A stretch of 64,000 bases of DNA, taken from Agriotes lineatus. Lineage: Eukaryota; Arthropoda; Insecta; Coleoptera; Elateridae. The first letter of the stretch is position 1. Each line of letters starts with the position of its first letter. The DNA lies in assembly GCA_940337035.1 (NCBI GenBank), contig CALNHX010002779.1, positions 104,097 through 168,096 of the forward strand, written 5' to 3'. Positions 1 through 10,912 of the stretch are shown here, piece after piece. A program made the translations under genes and the position numbers. Under the pieces are notes generated by a model that saw nothing but the letters and a program-made list of their open reading frames with translations, was not told the DNA's origin and searched no databases.

Positions 1-75
1 ATTCCCGCTTCTTCCGGGTATAGAGTTTTCAATGCGTTGGCTTACTATGGCATAGTTATCGCTTCTAAAACCCAC

Positions 76-337
76 CCGTATGCATAGTCGTTCGCCAGCG
101 CCCCCCTCCGGCGTCTCGCCGGAATTTCGTTATGAATAGTATTTTGGCGGCGCTGTACGTTTATGTCAAATTCGAGATTATCAGGTTAGGTTTTCCGTCA
201 GTTTGTGTCAAAACTGACGCAAAATCTAACCTGCTAACCTCGAAGTTGACATAGACGTACAGTGCCGCCAACATACTATTCATAACGAAACTCCGGCGAG
301 TCGTGGGCGAGCCGCTAGCGAACGACTATGCATACGG
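76..337. repeat. Foldback (palindromic) MITE-like element, family FB1
   Basis: Bases 76-95 and 318-337 form a perfect 20-bp inverted repeat, and the similarity continues inward with small gaps almost to the centre near 205, so most of the 262 bp can fold on itself. The inner part (about 145-270) recurs at 4846-4987 and, as a fragment, at 44491-44570, which makes it a dispersed family. No coding capacity is seen, so it would have to be moved by enzymes encoded elsewhere. I could not define a target-site duplication. Confidence 0.75.
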
Positions 338-770
338 ATGTAAATATCGCCGAAGCGCTGGTTTGGTGCACGAAGTAAAGTTTCCTTCCCAGTATAGAAT
401 TACCTCACATAAAATTCTTAAACAGATCTTGTTACTGCTGTTGCGCTGAGTTAGTGTACGCGGCAAGCTTTTCCGAAGAGTCGCTGTACGTAGTCTGCCT
501 GGAAAGTGGCTGCGCTGCTTCAAGTGAATTTAAACTCCGAAGAAATTAGCCAAATAAATCTCCCCATACAACCGCAACTTCGGGCAGATTTTTGTCCTTT
601 CCCCTGGCCTAGTAATCGTGACTTAAATACTTATGTAAAATTAACAAAACGCAAAAACTTACGTAAGCCAATCCTCATGTAGGACCCGAGCGAAATAACA
701 GCTTCACCAAAGTCACAAATACATCCGCATACCGAAAATTTTGCCACAAGTAATTCTTGTTTGTTTATAG
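338..770. other. No gene or repeat recognised
   Basis: Unique-looking sequence. The only usable signal is a pyrimidine-rich tract ending in AG at 769-770, which defines the candidate exon that follows. Confidence 0.4.
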
Positions 771-893
771 CACGAAGCCGCCGCCTTGGTCCTGCAGCAC
801 CCAAGACCGGCTACTGCGACGCCACCTCCCACCCCCACCAGAGGCCGCGTGGCGCCCTCGGGGTTCATTGGGTTGCAACAGTGGCAGGCGTAG
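771..893 (+). CDS. Candidate GC-rich terminal coding exon, unknown gene
   Basis: A splice-acceptor-like tract (TTGTTTGTTTATAG, ending at 770) is followed by exactly 41 codons ending in TAG at 891-893. The frame that starts at 771 is phase 0 and has strongly G/C-rich third positions, in contrast with the AT-rich surroundings. The predicted tail of 40 residues begins HEAAALVLQHP, has a Thr/Pro-rich middle (ATATPPPTPT) and ends GFIGLQQWQA. I do not recognise the protein. The rest of the gene would lie to the left of the window. A second reading frame is also open here (761-946), so this could be a chance GC-rich patch. Confidence 0.35.
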   Translation, partial: HEAAALVLQHPRPATATPPPTPTRGRVAPSGFIGLQQWQA

Positions 894-1238
894 GACGAAC
901 CAAAAAACCACAGATTTTTAATCTATTATTACATATTGTAAAATAGAAGTTCAGTTATTTTAAGATTTTTCTTTATAAGCTTTATGTAAACACATATTTT
1001 TATTTCACTCCTTTTTTGGGTGTAGACCACAACAGAACTCTGTCAACGAGCTACCAGACGAGGTATAGTACATAACGGCAAAAAATAGAATAAGCCACCC
1101 GTTTCAGTTACAAGTTCGGCTACATTTTCTAAACTGAAGGACATCCTAACAAACAAATAAGTACCGAATTGTATGACAAAAATTAGTCGACTCTTATATA
1201 CTGCCAGTCATAGCTTACTGGTTGGAGATTATGATTTT
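894..1238. other. No gene recognised
   Basis: AT-rich sequence after the candidate exon. It could be 3' untranslated sequence if that exon is real; nothing else is visible. Confidence 0.35.
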
Positions 1239-1671
1239 AACAGGAAAAATACTGAGAACAGCGCACCTGGCCATGAGGAACTACATGCTTAGCATAAATC
1301 GTAGAGGCAGGATTCCAAATGTAGAAATTAGAAAAGAATTCAGGCTAACTGACATGCATGAAACGACAATACTGAAATAGATTCAGAGCAATTGTCATCC
1401 AGAATAAGCGCTAGAAGGGAACAGAAAAAGTGGACTAATGACATATGTATTTGCAGGAAATCGATGTCACCAAATCGCACAAGGCAAAGAAAAGTTTAGG
1501 AAAAGACCACGTATAGCAGTGGATAAACCAGGGCTGAGAAAAATGAAGGAACATGCGTCAACGATGGCATCTCTAAAACCACATATAGATTCTCAAATAG
1601 TACACTATATGGAGAGGCGGATCTACTCTATAACCAGCATTTGCATAGCCAACGCTATTTTTACTGGTTAG
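1239..1671 (+). pseudogene. Remnant of an RTE-like LINE, C-terminal end
   Basis: Reading rightward from about 1243, a short open stretch contains RTAHLAMRNYML, then INRRGRIPNVEIRKEF, then TDMHETTILK. This resembles the region after the reverse transcriptase in RTE-type endonuclease/reverse transcriptases (a pattern like 'RxAxxxMxRxMLGxxLRDRIxNxEIRxRTxVxDxxExI'). The frame then breaks, with stops and shifts, although 1438-1671 is open again. This is an old, 5'-truncated copy. The family assignment rests on the motif pattern only. Confidence 0.45.
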
Positions 1672-2140
1672 AAAATGGTCTTTCGCCATTTCTTTAACGT
1701 TCTTTAACTAAATAAGAGCTATCCGAATCCGCTCGGCGAGGTAGAAAAAGCCCCAACTGGAAAAGCATCATCTAGTACAAGGTTCTTCGAAGTATTTTTT
1801 ATGTGAGACCCCTTTGGACCGTAAATATTTTTTCGCGACTCTTCACTCAATGTCATCAATAAAAGCAATTGGTGAGAACACTATATATAAATAGTATATT
1901 TAGCGGTTATTACGTGAACCCTATTTGGAAGAATAAATAATAATAGTTATTTACGTGGCAAGCTTAATAAATTAGCCTTTATGGGCAAGCTGGATATTTT
2001 GCAGTAATCCTTTAAGTCCCAATAAAGGCGAATTGCAAACGAGCCACGTACAACGTTGTATTTCTTCTTATTAACTATCTTTGGCATCTCCAGAAATTTT
2101 ATTTGAAATTACAGTCATAGAAACATAGTGCTTGTAAAGT
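1672..2140. other. No gene recognised
   Basis: AT-rich, unassigned sequence between the LINE remnant and a cluster of short palindromes. Confidence 0.35.
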
Positions 2141-2148
2141 CGTCATGG

Positions 2149-2268
2149 CAACATTTTACAGGCACCGTGCCTGTAAAAAGTCATTTACTGAATCAGTTCA
2201 GACGACAATAACATTTTACATGCACCGTGCCTGTAAATATTCATTTACCGAGTCAGTTCAGACTATAG
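2149..2268. repeat. 60-bp tandem duplication, each copy with a palindrome
   Basis: Two diverged copies start near 2149 and 2209. Each holds CATTTTACA, then the palindrome GCACCGTGC, then CTGTAAA, followed by a TCATTTAC...GTTCAGAC stretch. This is a local duplication within a palindrome-rich stretch. Confidence 0.7.
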
Positions 2269-2277
2269 TAAACGCCC

Positions 2278-2539
2278 TTTTATTTGTTCCTCACTTGTAA
2301 ACATCAATTTATCAAGTCACTGTATTCACCTTGAAAATGTTTCTTAACTGGCTAGCCAGTAAATTTTTTACTGGCTAGCCAGTTATATTTTACAAGCGTG
2401 CTCATAGATAAATGATAGCGTGCAAAGCCAGAGTTGTCTTCCTTAGTATGTGTCATATTGATTAATTTAGTTGCTTGTCAGTTTGACATTTTGAATAAAT
2501 GGTGAATTTCTAGTTATTTTAAGTGAGGAACAAATAAAA
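2278..2539. repeat. Element bounded by a 19-bp perfect inverted repeat
   Basis: Bases 2278-2296 (TTTTATTTGTTCCTCACTT) are the exact reverse complement of 2521-2539. Inside is a second palindrome (around 2346-2388, ACTGGCTAGCCAGT-like on both sides). A stretch at about 2425-2500 is also found near 45095-45245, so this interior belongs to a dispersed family. It has no coding capacity. Confidence 0.65.
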
Positions 2540-2554
2540 CATTCAACAATACAC

Positions 2555-2654
2555 GCCAGGTAACCATTTTTACTGGCTCAAGGATATGACAGGCTCGCCT
2601 AACGGCTCGCCAGTCATCCCAATCCTATCGCCAGTAAAAACTGTTTTACCTGGC
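2555..2654. repeat. ~100-bp hairpin
   Basis: GCCAGGTAACC...TTTTACTGGC at 2555-2577 pairs with GCCAGTAAAA...TTACCTGGC ending at 2654. The intervening GCTCGCC-rich sequence forms the loop. It may belong with the neighbouring palindromes. Confidence 0.55.
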
Positions 2655-2711
2655 TTGTAATGTTAAATACTATAACAAGTCAAGAGGAAATAATAGTAGT
2701 TTACGATTCAA

Positions 2712-2821
2712 GTAACGTTATCAAGCTTTTTACATTACGAGAGAATAGAGTGAATGAACGAGCGACGTTAGGAGCGAGTTCTTTAATATTCTCGAGTAAT
2801 GTAGAAAGCAGATAACGTTAC
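2712..2821. repeat. ~110-bp imperfect hairpin
   Basis: GTAACGTTATC at 2712 pairs with GATAACGTTAC ending at 2821. The arms continue inward (CTTTTTACATTACGAGAGAAT against ATTCTCGAGTAATGTAGAAAG). The loop holds GAGCG/CGAGC motifs, as in the other hairpins of the class listed at 5362, 5698 and 46708. Confidence 0.6.
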
Positions 2822-3470
2822 GTATATCGTAACACGGTTTATTTTATTCTAAAATACTAATCTTTTTCAAAAAATAGGAAAAATTGTTATTAGTGGCACT
2901 TACAACAGCGAGACGTATTGCAATGACCCTACTCGACTGATATTGTTTACGATTATAATAATTATGTAATTAAAGATGTGCAAATAAAATAGGTCACCAC
3001 ACAATATTTAGTTTTACCATTTGCTAAGATCAAACTGACTGATTAACTTATTTTGTTGGGTACGCCAAATTGAGAATTATCTTATGGTAGTTTGCCCTTT
3101 ATTTAATCCATTCATCTGATATAATAACTTCGCTAGCTCATTTGAAAACAGAGACATGAAAATAAAAACTCAATCTCTCGCGGGTCTGAGGTTCCTAAAT
3201 TTGCAAGTTAAAATTTTAATGATACGCCACTGAAAAAGTAGACGGGTGAACTAAAAATTAGGCGTACTGCGCCGTCGCTATTCTGAAATGTCAAAATCTC
3301 GCACAAGAAGTTCGAGTTACCCATCTGCTCGCGTGTAACTGAATTATCAAGCAATTAAATGAACAGATTTTTACGGTAAGATTTTGAATAATTGCGCCTT
3401 CAAGTAGCGTCTTATCGTTCTATTGTTTTTCAGGCAAATCTATCATTGGCCCATTCTAAAAGGACGCTTA
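2822..3470. other. No gene recognised
   Basis: AT-rich unassigned sequence with no long open frame and no inverted repeat that I could see. Confidence 0.35.
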
Positions 3471-4830
3471 AAACTGCTTTTGTTTACTGGGACCTCCAAC
3501 TGACGGTTTATTTTTCAAATCCTGGGAAAACACCTCGCCATCCACAGGAACTTTTATGATATTCTTGTTCTCCAGGTCGTAATTAAGGTATGATGTGATT
3601 TTCATGCCAATCGCGCGGATAAAAATTTCATAATGAACTAACCTCACATCCGTAGGAGTCGCAACATACTTATGTGTGATGTTGGCTGAAATATTCGCCC
3701 CCGGACTGCTCGGATTGCTGTGCTGTGTTGGGACCTGGTGTGTGGAGCTGCTGGAACAATCTTGACACCCTAGGCGTTCTCACGATGCTGTGGTTTGGTT
3801 CTGCGAGAGCTGCCTTGTAGCCGTTTTCCTGCCGATGTCGTCTCGGAACGAAAATCACTCAAGTGCGTGGAAAATCTTGCCTCCAATTGTGCTGATACAC
3901 TGCAATTTGCTGATCACGATGGTGCTATTTTTATTTTTATAATTTTATGCCTTCTATAAAAATTCTTTAATTAAAGTCAGAGCAAAACTGAGGTAACTTT
4001 CACCAATTTATTAAAACAAAAAGCTCCCTCTCGTCTTTGACAAAACACTGTCTACAAATTTTAACTTCAGGAAGTTAAACTAAGTCCAATTACATATCTT
4101 ATAAACTAAATTAACATATTTGATCATTTTATTTACAATTTCTTACATACTAAAATTATTGTCTTTTGAATTGTTCATTTCTCATCGTTTTAATCCGCCA
4201 CTCACTTGATTTTATAACACTTAAATGCCCAATGTTTATCACTACACTGAATCGTTTTTTAATACACCAATATTGTCTCATTTCCTGCTATTTGAATTCC
4301 ATCTAATTTCTTGCCACTGCAATCTCTTCAAATTCCCAAGTCTTGTATTTGCATGTAAAAATGACTTGCCTAGCTTTTCTACGTTCTTTTGGCTTATCTT
4401 TCTGGTCATTCTTATTCTCACCTTTATTCTAAAATGTTTATTTCCTATTCATTTCCTAATGACTCTACTTTCTACGCTTCCTTTTTTAAGCTGTGTCTAA
4501 CTTGAACTTTCTGTGCCAGTTCCTAATTAATTTAGATTCGGCTTCTACTTTGTCCAAAACTATTATATTATGCTTAACATTATATTGCTAAAACCCAATA
4601 CACGGAACTTGAGTCTCCACATTTCTATGCCTATTCAAATACAATCAATGTCATTGGCCATTTATACCAGTGTTATTATGATTTGGCAATTTATGTGAAT
4701 TTTCTCAGATGCCTGCATTATTACAACTCTGTGCTTTAGTGATTTGATTTGTTATTTGCTTGTACTGCAATCAGAGCTGATTTGAGGGCTAAAGACCATT
4801 GCAGTATATCTGCTATGGCTGTGGGGGTAT
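3471..4830. repeat. Diverged long repeat, copy 1 (pairs with 7150-8490)
   Basis: The final 150 bp (an AACTCTGTGCTTTA...GATTTG...GCACTGCAA-like block, then a CAGAGC...GGGCT...AAACCAT block) are recognisably shared with the end of 7150-8490. Both segments have a C/T-rich centre with scattered CTTTTC and TTTTATT tracts. Neither encodes a long protein; the minus-strand open frame at 3670-3858 has no recognised match. These may be old non-autonomous transposon or LTR copies. The left boundaries are not defined. Confidence 0.35.
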
Positions 4831-4845
4831 CACTCAATACTGTAT

Positions 4846-4987
4846 TGTTGGTAGCACTGTCAGGTTATGTTAAATTCGAGATTATCAGGTTAAGTTTTGC
4901 GTCAGTCTATGTCAAATAACAAACAAAACCTAACCTACTAACATCGAATTTGACATAGTTTGACAATACACGTCAGTACTGCCAACA
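4846..4987. repeat. FB1-family foldback element, short copy
   Basis: Related to the inner half of the element at 76-337. TTGGTAGCACTG and CAGTACTGCCAA flank an inverted pair around 'ATGTTAAATTCGAG...AGGTTAAGTTTTG' and 'CAAAACCTAACCT...CGAATTTGACAT'. Confidence 0.65.
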
Positions 4988-5361
4988 TGTGATTAAATTC
5001 TAATAAAGTATCGTATGTTATTTTTCTTAACAACACTAGTGTTGTTAAATGCATCTTAACGCAACTCGCTGCTAAGGAGTTATTATTATAGTAACATAAT
5101 AGAATGAAATACCTTTATCTACGACAGTGTGTAAAATTGCCTTTTAGTTGGCAGTTTTAAGTTTGTAAAACGACTGTTTAATAACATGTTTTCATTAGTT
5201 TACGTCGTTAATAGCAACGTGCTTACAAAATTTCATTAGGCACGTAGTTAGTGTCAACGTGTTTTACAATTTTTAAAACACTCAAAATCAGAACCGGTTG
5301 CTAGTAATTCTAATTTACATTTAAAATATTTTTTATATTTACCGTTTTTTTAGATTCTATC
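4988..5361. other. No gene recognised
   Basis: AT-rich unassigned sequence. It includes short ACACTAGTGTT-like palindromic bits but nothing that could be assigned. Confidence 0.35.
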
Positions 5362-5510
5362 GTAGATAAAATATTGTACGATACACATGCGTAAAGCATC
5401 TTTAGTCACTCGTGCGGCCTAAAACGCTCGCTCACTCGCGTTTTAACTCTACCCCACTCGTGCCTAAAGAGTAGCTTTACGCACTTGTATCGTAAATTAC
5501 TATTATCTAC
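5362..5510. repeat. Hairpin element with conserved ends (type H), copy 1
   Basis: The outer ends GTAGATAAAATA (5362) and TATTATCTAC (ending 5510) are inverted. Next come GTACGATAC and GTATCGTA, then long inner arms (GCGTAAAGCATCTTTAG against CTAAAGAGTAGCTTTACGC) and a central hairpin around CTAAAACGCTCG...CGCGTTTTAAC. The outer ends are shared with 5698-5841 and 46708-46846, but the inner arms are not, although each copy remains self-complementary. Confidence 0.7.
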
Positions 5511-5697
5511 TTTGGTATTTTAGTGTGGCTATTGAAACACTGAAAACAGTGCTTTAGTGGGGTCTATTAAAGCACTGTTTTTCAATGTCCTCTTCATATA
5601 AAAACGTCGCAACAGCCTCCATTATTTCAGACAACTGACAGATTGTGGCATTTATGAAATTCCAAAATTCAAGGTTTCGGATTATTTTGATGAAAAG

Positions 5698-5841
5698 TAG
5701 ATAAAATCTTGTATGATACGCGTTGCAAAGAAGTTTTTAAGCACTTGGAGCGATGTCAAACTCGACGTACGGCCTCGTTTGACAAAACACGTCGCGTGCT
5801 TAAAACAATACAATTTTGCAACTTGTATCATAAATAGCTAT
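5698..5841. repeat. Hairpin element with conserved ends (type H), copy 2
   Basis: It starts GTAGATAAAATC, then TTGTATGATACGCG, and closes with CTTGTATCATAAATAGCTAT. The inner arms are TTGCAAAGAAGTTTTTAAGCAC against GTGCTTAAAAC...TTTTGCAA, with a central stem GTCAAACTCG/CGTTTGAC. These stems have no sequence in common with copy 1 while the ends do. Confidence 0.7.
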
Positions 5842-5872
5842 AAACATAGGTAGAGATATATGATTAAACTAA

Positions 5873-6031
5873 AGTATGATCAAAAATTAATCTCATCTAG
5901 TATGGCTATGGATTTTTTTCTAATTTATAAATGCACCTACGAGTATGTTTACACTTAAATGTCAAACTTGCATTCATAAATTAGGAACAATGCCATAACC
6001 ATACTAGATGAGATTAATTTTTGATCATACT
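5873..6031. repeat. 159-bp palindromic MITE, family M1
   Basis: AGTATGATCAAAAATTAATC at 5873 is the inverse of the last 20 bases before 6031, and the arms stay nearly perfect for about 40 bp (through CATCTAGTATGGCTATGG). Diverged halves of the same family flank a 7-kb block at 24967-25057 and 31963-32066. It has no coding capacity. Confidence 0.8.
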
Positions 6032-6542
6032 ATATTATAATGACAAAATAATGTTCAATTAAGTTATTATATCAAAAAGTTGTATATATGTATTATAAAA
6101 TAATACCTGTATTAACATGCAAAGTAGAAGTATAAAATTACAAAAATGTAAATTTCATCATTAATTCAGCTTATTGAAAGGATGCCTAGCTACATTTTCC
6201 ACTTCTTTGTCGTAATCTTACAGAGTTCTGCAGATGCACGCTCTACCTTATCATTTCTCTTTTACCTTTCCTCTTCACTCAAGTATTACTTATTAGTGTT
6301 TTGGACACTAAACAATATTCTCTTGCGCCAAATTATCGGTCGCGGCGCTTGGCTACGTGACGATTCGCACGTCCGCTTCTGGCGAAATATTGTGCAACTT
6401 TTATACAAGTGTAACGTAAGTGTGTAAAAAAGTGATGGCCAGCGACGCGTGAGATCCGTTGAACTACCGGATCTTCAAAAGTCAGTAATTTTCGAGCCTT
6501 CAAACCATAAAAATGAAAAATGAATTGAACTTTAATGTTTTA
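6032..6542. other. No gene recognised
   Basis: AT-rich on the left. A slightly GC-richer patch (6340-6470) has an open frame at 6182-6427 that I cannot relate to any family. Confidence 0.3.
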
Positions 6543-6655
6543 TAACTTCTTACTAGAGAGACTTTGTACTAAGGTATAATTAAGTTTAATCGATTTATTA
6601 TACCTTAAGGAATCTATGACCTATCGGTGTCCCATTCTTTTTTCGACACCCTGTA
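6543..6655. repeat. Dispersed repeat ending in CACCCTGTATA, copy 1
   Basis: Aligns base by base with 52683-52796: GACTTTGTACTAA, a GTTTAATCG/TTTATTATA palindrome, AAGGAATCTA, ATCGGTGTCCCAT, then CACCCTGTATA. The end resembles the terminus of insect DNA transposons whose ends read ACAGGGTGTTC. This is probably the right end of a non-autonomous element. Confidence 0.65.
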
Positions 6656-7149
6656 TATATTGCGATGATCCTGTTTGTTATTTACTTTGGTACAAAATTT
6701 AATAAGTTATTTAAATTAGGGCAAATCCCCACACAATTATCAGGTTAATTTACTATTGTGCTTACTTTGCCTGTCAGTAATTTAAGGCTAGTTAAAATGA
6801 AACGTATTAGTTAATGTACACCTAAATGGTTAAATGCACCTCTTTATATTTTATTGAATTGCAATATTTTATACTAGCCCACGGCAGAACATAAAAGCTC
6901 TTTTGTCAGGTATGATCAGAATTTTACTATTTTCAAAATGTAGCCTTAATTTTAAGCTATTTGTCTCAAAGTAGCTCATTTGTTCACTTCTAGTAGATAA
7001 TATTTGTAACCTTAATCTAACAGATAAAACACATAAAGCTGTTTGTGCGTACAGCGTGAATTTGAACGTTTTAATAGTGAAAATAGGCGAGAAAGCGTCA
7101 GGTAAATAATTTGAATATTATGCTTAGCAAAAAAACTTCCACTTTATTG
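6656..7149. other. No gene recognised
   Basis: AT-rich, unassigned sequence. Confidence 0.35.
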
Positions 7150-8490
7150 TTATTAGGATGACGTAGGACCCACGCCAACAAGCAATTGTTTTTGATGCTT
7201 GAAAAATTTCCGCAAAATTGCAGAATTTACTGACGCCGTACAATTTGTGAAGCCCACGAAGTATTTGGACTTTTGGAAATGCGCTGGGCTTTTTCAGCAA
7301 GGTTTATTCTTGTATTTAAATAGCTTCCTCGAACGCCAACACTCAATTTACAGATAGTTCCTACCTCGTAAAATCTTGTCGAGCTTGAAACGATGCTGGT
7401 CGTAGATGACGTCGTTGATTTTTCTCTGCTGGAGACGCTCCCCTGGTTGCAAATCTCTCTCTGGATAATCCTGCACACTCTGCTACTGTCCTGGATTGCT
7501 CACCTCTGGGTTCCGATGCTTAAATTGGTCGTAGACGAAGTTCGAAAAACTCAGGTGATCGGCTGCCGTTCCCACTCGGAGACGATTTTAGGAAAATATA
7601 AATTTATCATCGTAGATCTGACTACAAAGACTCCCACAGGTATCTGGACACTTTGACAATAATACTGCGTACTTTTTATACTGGTAAAACACTTTTATTG
7701 TCTTAAAAACATTAATTAAAATGGAGCCCAAATTTGCTCATGCTTCAAATAATTTAATTCAATTGTTCTCCTATTATTAACAACAAAATAACGTAGCGTT
7801 GCTATATTACTGTGGTCTTCTGCTATTAATTAGAAATTAGTTTTGATAACTATGAACGGAGTAAAGTTTGAATATATAAATCTTAAATTAACATTGTCTT
7901 TTGCTAATAACTAGTATTGTTCCTTTACGTTACACACACAAACGTTTTTTTACAATCACTGCTCTGCTTTTTGCACTTTGTTTTTTTATTAAAGCACTGG
8001 TATTTGAGTTCACACGTCACTTACCTTTCCTCTCTTCTGTTGCCTAACTCTGGATTTCTCTTTGCAATTTTCCATTCTCTTATTTAGCTTTCATCTACCT
8101 TTCAGATTGCTCGCCTTTTCATTAGCCTTTGCTTTTATTAATAACTGCGCTTATTTAGTATGCATATAAAAACCTTTTGTGTCAATTGCTTTCGTTTGGT
8201 CTGGCTTTAAATATGCCCAAACCTATCATTTTGATTGTATTATTTTACTGAAACTTCAAATTCAAACCCTCTGAGATATGTTTGGCTCTTGCGTGCCTTT
8301 ATCCGACTAATTACTGCTTTTCGCATTTTATTGCCAATACATTTAATACTTTTATTATTGCTTAAAATTGCAATTATATAAAATATCTCAACTCTGTGCT
8401 TTATTGACTTGGTTAAATATTTCGCACTGCAAACAGAGCCAAATTGTGGGCTTCAAACCATCTCAATAAATGCGTATATTTACATTCAAT
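7150..8490. repeat. Diverged long repeat, copy 2 (pairs with 3471-4830)
   Basis: The last 130 bp (CTCAACTCTGTGCTTTATTG, then a GCACTGCAAACAGAGC block, then GGGCTTCAAACCATCTC) match the end of 3471-4830. Inside, overlapping short open frames on both strands (7227-7478 minus, 7393-7656 plus) look like shadows of one another, and I recognise no family. Confidence 0.35.
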
Positions 8491-8560
8491 ATGCTTAGAT
8501 TAAATTAGCCGTGCCTTTTATTTCATTTAGGATGTTGCCTGTGATTTTCATAATACGATT

Positions 8561-8574
8561 TGTGTGTGTGTGGG

Positions 8575-8626
<52 letters not shown>
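8561..8626. repeat. (GT)n microsatellite
   Basis: About 33 GT units, interrupted by two single-base changes (GGG and GCG). Confidence 0.95.
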
Positions 8627-8627
<1 letters not shown>

Positions 8628-8993
8628 GGAAGTTTGGCGGCTGCAAGGAAGTCAATTAAGGTAAGTTCGATGTAGCTGGACGCTGATCTTTGCACGCGAG
8701 CACTGTCAAAACTCAAGAGGATTGTTTCCATTTACGACTTTGAGGAGCAACCCTGTATCACTTTTAAAGTCGGTGGCTCTCAGGTTACAACTCCTTATTA
8801 AATTTTCACTTTACTTTCCGACGAGTTAGCTCGCAAATCTTTGTTACAAGACATCGTAACGTAGTTGGGCAAACGACCCTTGTATTTCCCCGATTTGTCG
8901 TTTTACAACCATCATAGTAAAGTAGTAATCCGTTCTATGTCGTAATTAGAATTTTGCCTGTAACAAACTATAATTTTCCAAGCAAGTGAAATT
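8627..8993. other. No gene recognised; left flank of the Ty3/gypsy element
   Basis: Unassigned sequence. Its last four bases (8990-8993, AATT) are the left copy of the target duplication of the following retrotransposon. Confidence 0.5.
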
Positions 8994-10892
8994 TGTTACG
9001 TCCCAATTTTTAAGTAGCTTCGAGCGCCTGATTTTAGGCAATACTTAGTGCTCGGTTAGCCGAGTTGCCTGTAATGTCATTGTAGATTTCGGTCCTCAAG
9101 CTCTCGCATCTTGAGAGAGGTGGCGCGCAATGTAACGATTTTTGAATCGAACCTTGTTCATTTTAGTCGCTAGTGTATGATCCTTGAGATCGACCCGATT
9201 CGTCAATTTTGACGTAAGAAATTCTCTGATTGGCTAGTTGCTAGAGGCCATGTTAACGTTTATCGATTTTTGGCAAACAATTGAATCGACTTGGTTTGGC
9301 GTCCATTATGGGATGTAATTGTACCCGCTTCGTCTTGTGCTAATTGTTGAGTTTTTGGCCGATGTTCGCCCATTCCTGGGAAATGTAGTTTGTGCAGAAG
9401 TCCTCAGGGACCATAGCGCTAGATGCTTGTGTGCGAAATTCTGTTTAATCCTTGGGGACTTCTTCTACTTCGACTTCTATTTGTTTTCTGCTGGACCAGA
9501 TTTTAGCAGCGACCTCGCTGAAACCTGCTTGATGTTGTCTCGAATTTGTGCAATGTTTTCTTGGTGAGGTTAAAACCACGTGTTTGTCCCACCGTGCGGA
9601 TCTCTGGGGCCCAGGCTGAGCAATTCACCTGCAGGACTCCACCGATTGGAGCCTTCCACCCAAAGGGACTCCATTTAATTCTCCGCTGGAGGTTTGAAGA
9701 ACCATCGAACCAGGTGTTGTACGATTTCTTGTCAATTGTATTTCTGTTCATTAATTGCGTCGTTGCTGCCATGAATTGAAATGCAGCTATTATGCTTTGT
9801 CAACGTAGAAAATATTTATGGGTTTTATTTGGGGAAATGCTCACGAGGACAATGTCCCGTCATTTTCATTAATTTAAATTAATTAAACTGCGATCAGTGC
9901 CACTTCGTTTCCTTTGCAACTCGTTGCGGTTGCATTTCATTTGCTTTGTTTTAGTTGTAACCTAATAAAACATTCAGTTATGTTGTAAATTTAGCTTAAG
10001 ACAGATTAGCTTTCATAGATTACGGGCTAGCTGTATTTGTATGTAATTTATTAACTTTATTGCAGAGGTTAATTTGTTAACTTGTCATTATTGAGGGTAG
10101 ATTGTGGCTAAAGAGCCGTTCACGGTAGCCTTATAATTTGTATTTGAGCTTTGTCAGGAGCATAATTCAAGCCATTGCTCTAAGTGGTCATTATGATAAC
10201 ATGATGTGTTTGACATAGAAACCGCAGCGCCTGTATGATCATACAACCGTAACAGCGGGCTTCAACCCTTAGAAATCTTGACGTAACCCTAAAACCATAA
10301 GCTAACATTCGGGGTTTTAGTTAGCCTTTTTGCTTGCATAGCTCTAGTTTCGGCGTACCCTGCCTCACAGGATGCGGCCGAATTGTTGTGCCTTTGTTGC
10401 CACTTTGGCAGCAATTTATTTTCAATAGTTGCGTTTGACTATAATTGAAGTTAATAAGTAAATTCTAAATAGGGCTTTAAATTTCATTTGTCTTTGGTTT
10501 ACAAATCTGATCTTAAACCTCATGTATATTGTGTGGAATGTATTGAACCCATTGTTGGTATTATATGTGTAAATATGTACCCTGTCTTTTGATTGCTACT
10601 GCGTCGAATCTCTGGTTTCTTTAATAAGCACTTTAGGTTCGCCGTTACACGTTCCAACGGGGAGTATTAATACGAGCTGCAACGGCGTGGCGCCCTAGGA
10701 TCCTGGAATCACAGGTAATTCGTACTTTCGAACCCTCCCTATCTGCGGCTGAGCGGTCGCGAGCGTAAACTCCCTAGCTACCCCTATTTGGTGGCAGAGG
10801 TTCTGGAGCAGTAGTAGCGCAGAGGGGCATTTTGTTGTAACGCATTGTTGGCCGTTATTTGTTGTGTCGTATAGTAGTTTAAGGGGGTAACA
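8994..10892 (+). repeat. 5' LTR of the Ty3/gypsy element
   Basis: 1,899 bp, starts TGTTACG and ends GGGTAACA, so the ends are TG...CA within a short imperfect inverted repeat. The same sequence is at 17404-19302. A polyadenylation-type AATAAA lies at about 9964. The short open frames inside (for example 9319-9567) repeat exactly in the other LTR and are not thought to be genes. Confidence 0.95.
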
Positions 10893-10894
10893 AT

Positions 10895-10912
10895 TGACGC
10901 CCAACGCAGGGG
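10895..10912 (+). other. Primer-binding site, tRNA-Lys(CUU) type
   Basis: TGACGCCCAACGCAGGGG begins two bases after the LTR. It matches the complement of the 3' end of animal tRNA-Lys(CUU), which begins TGGCGCCCAACG, except at the third base (A for G) and near the end. Position and match make it the minus-strand DNA primer site. Confidence 0.8.

Noticed and set aside
9319..9779. Three open frames in the 5' LTR (repeated exactly at 17729-18189)
   Set aside because: Duplicated only because the LTRs are identical; no ATG context, motif or conservation argument.
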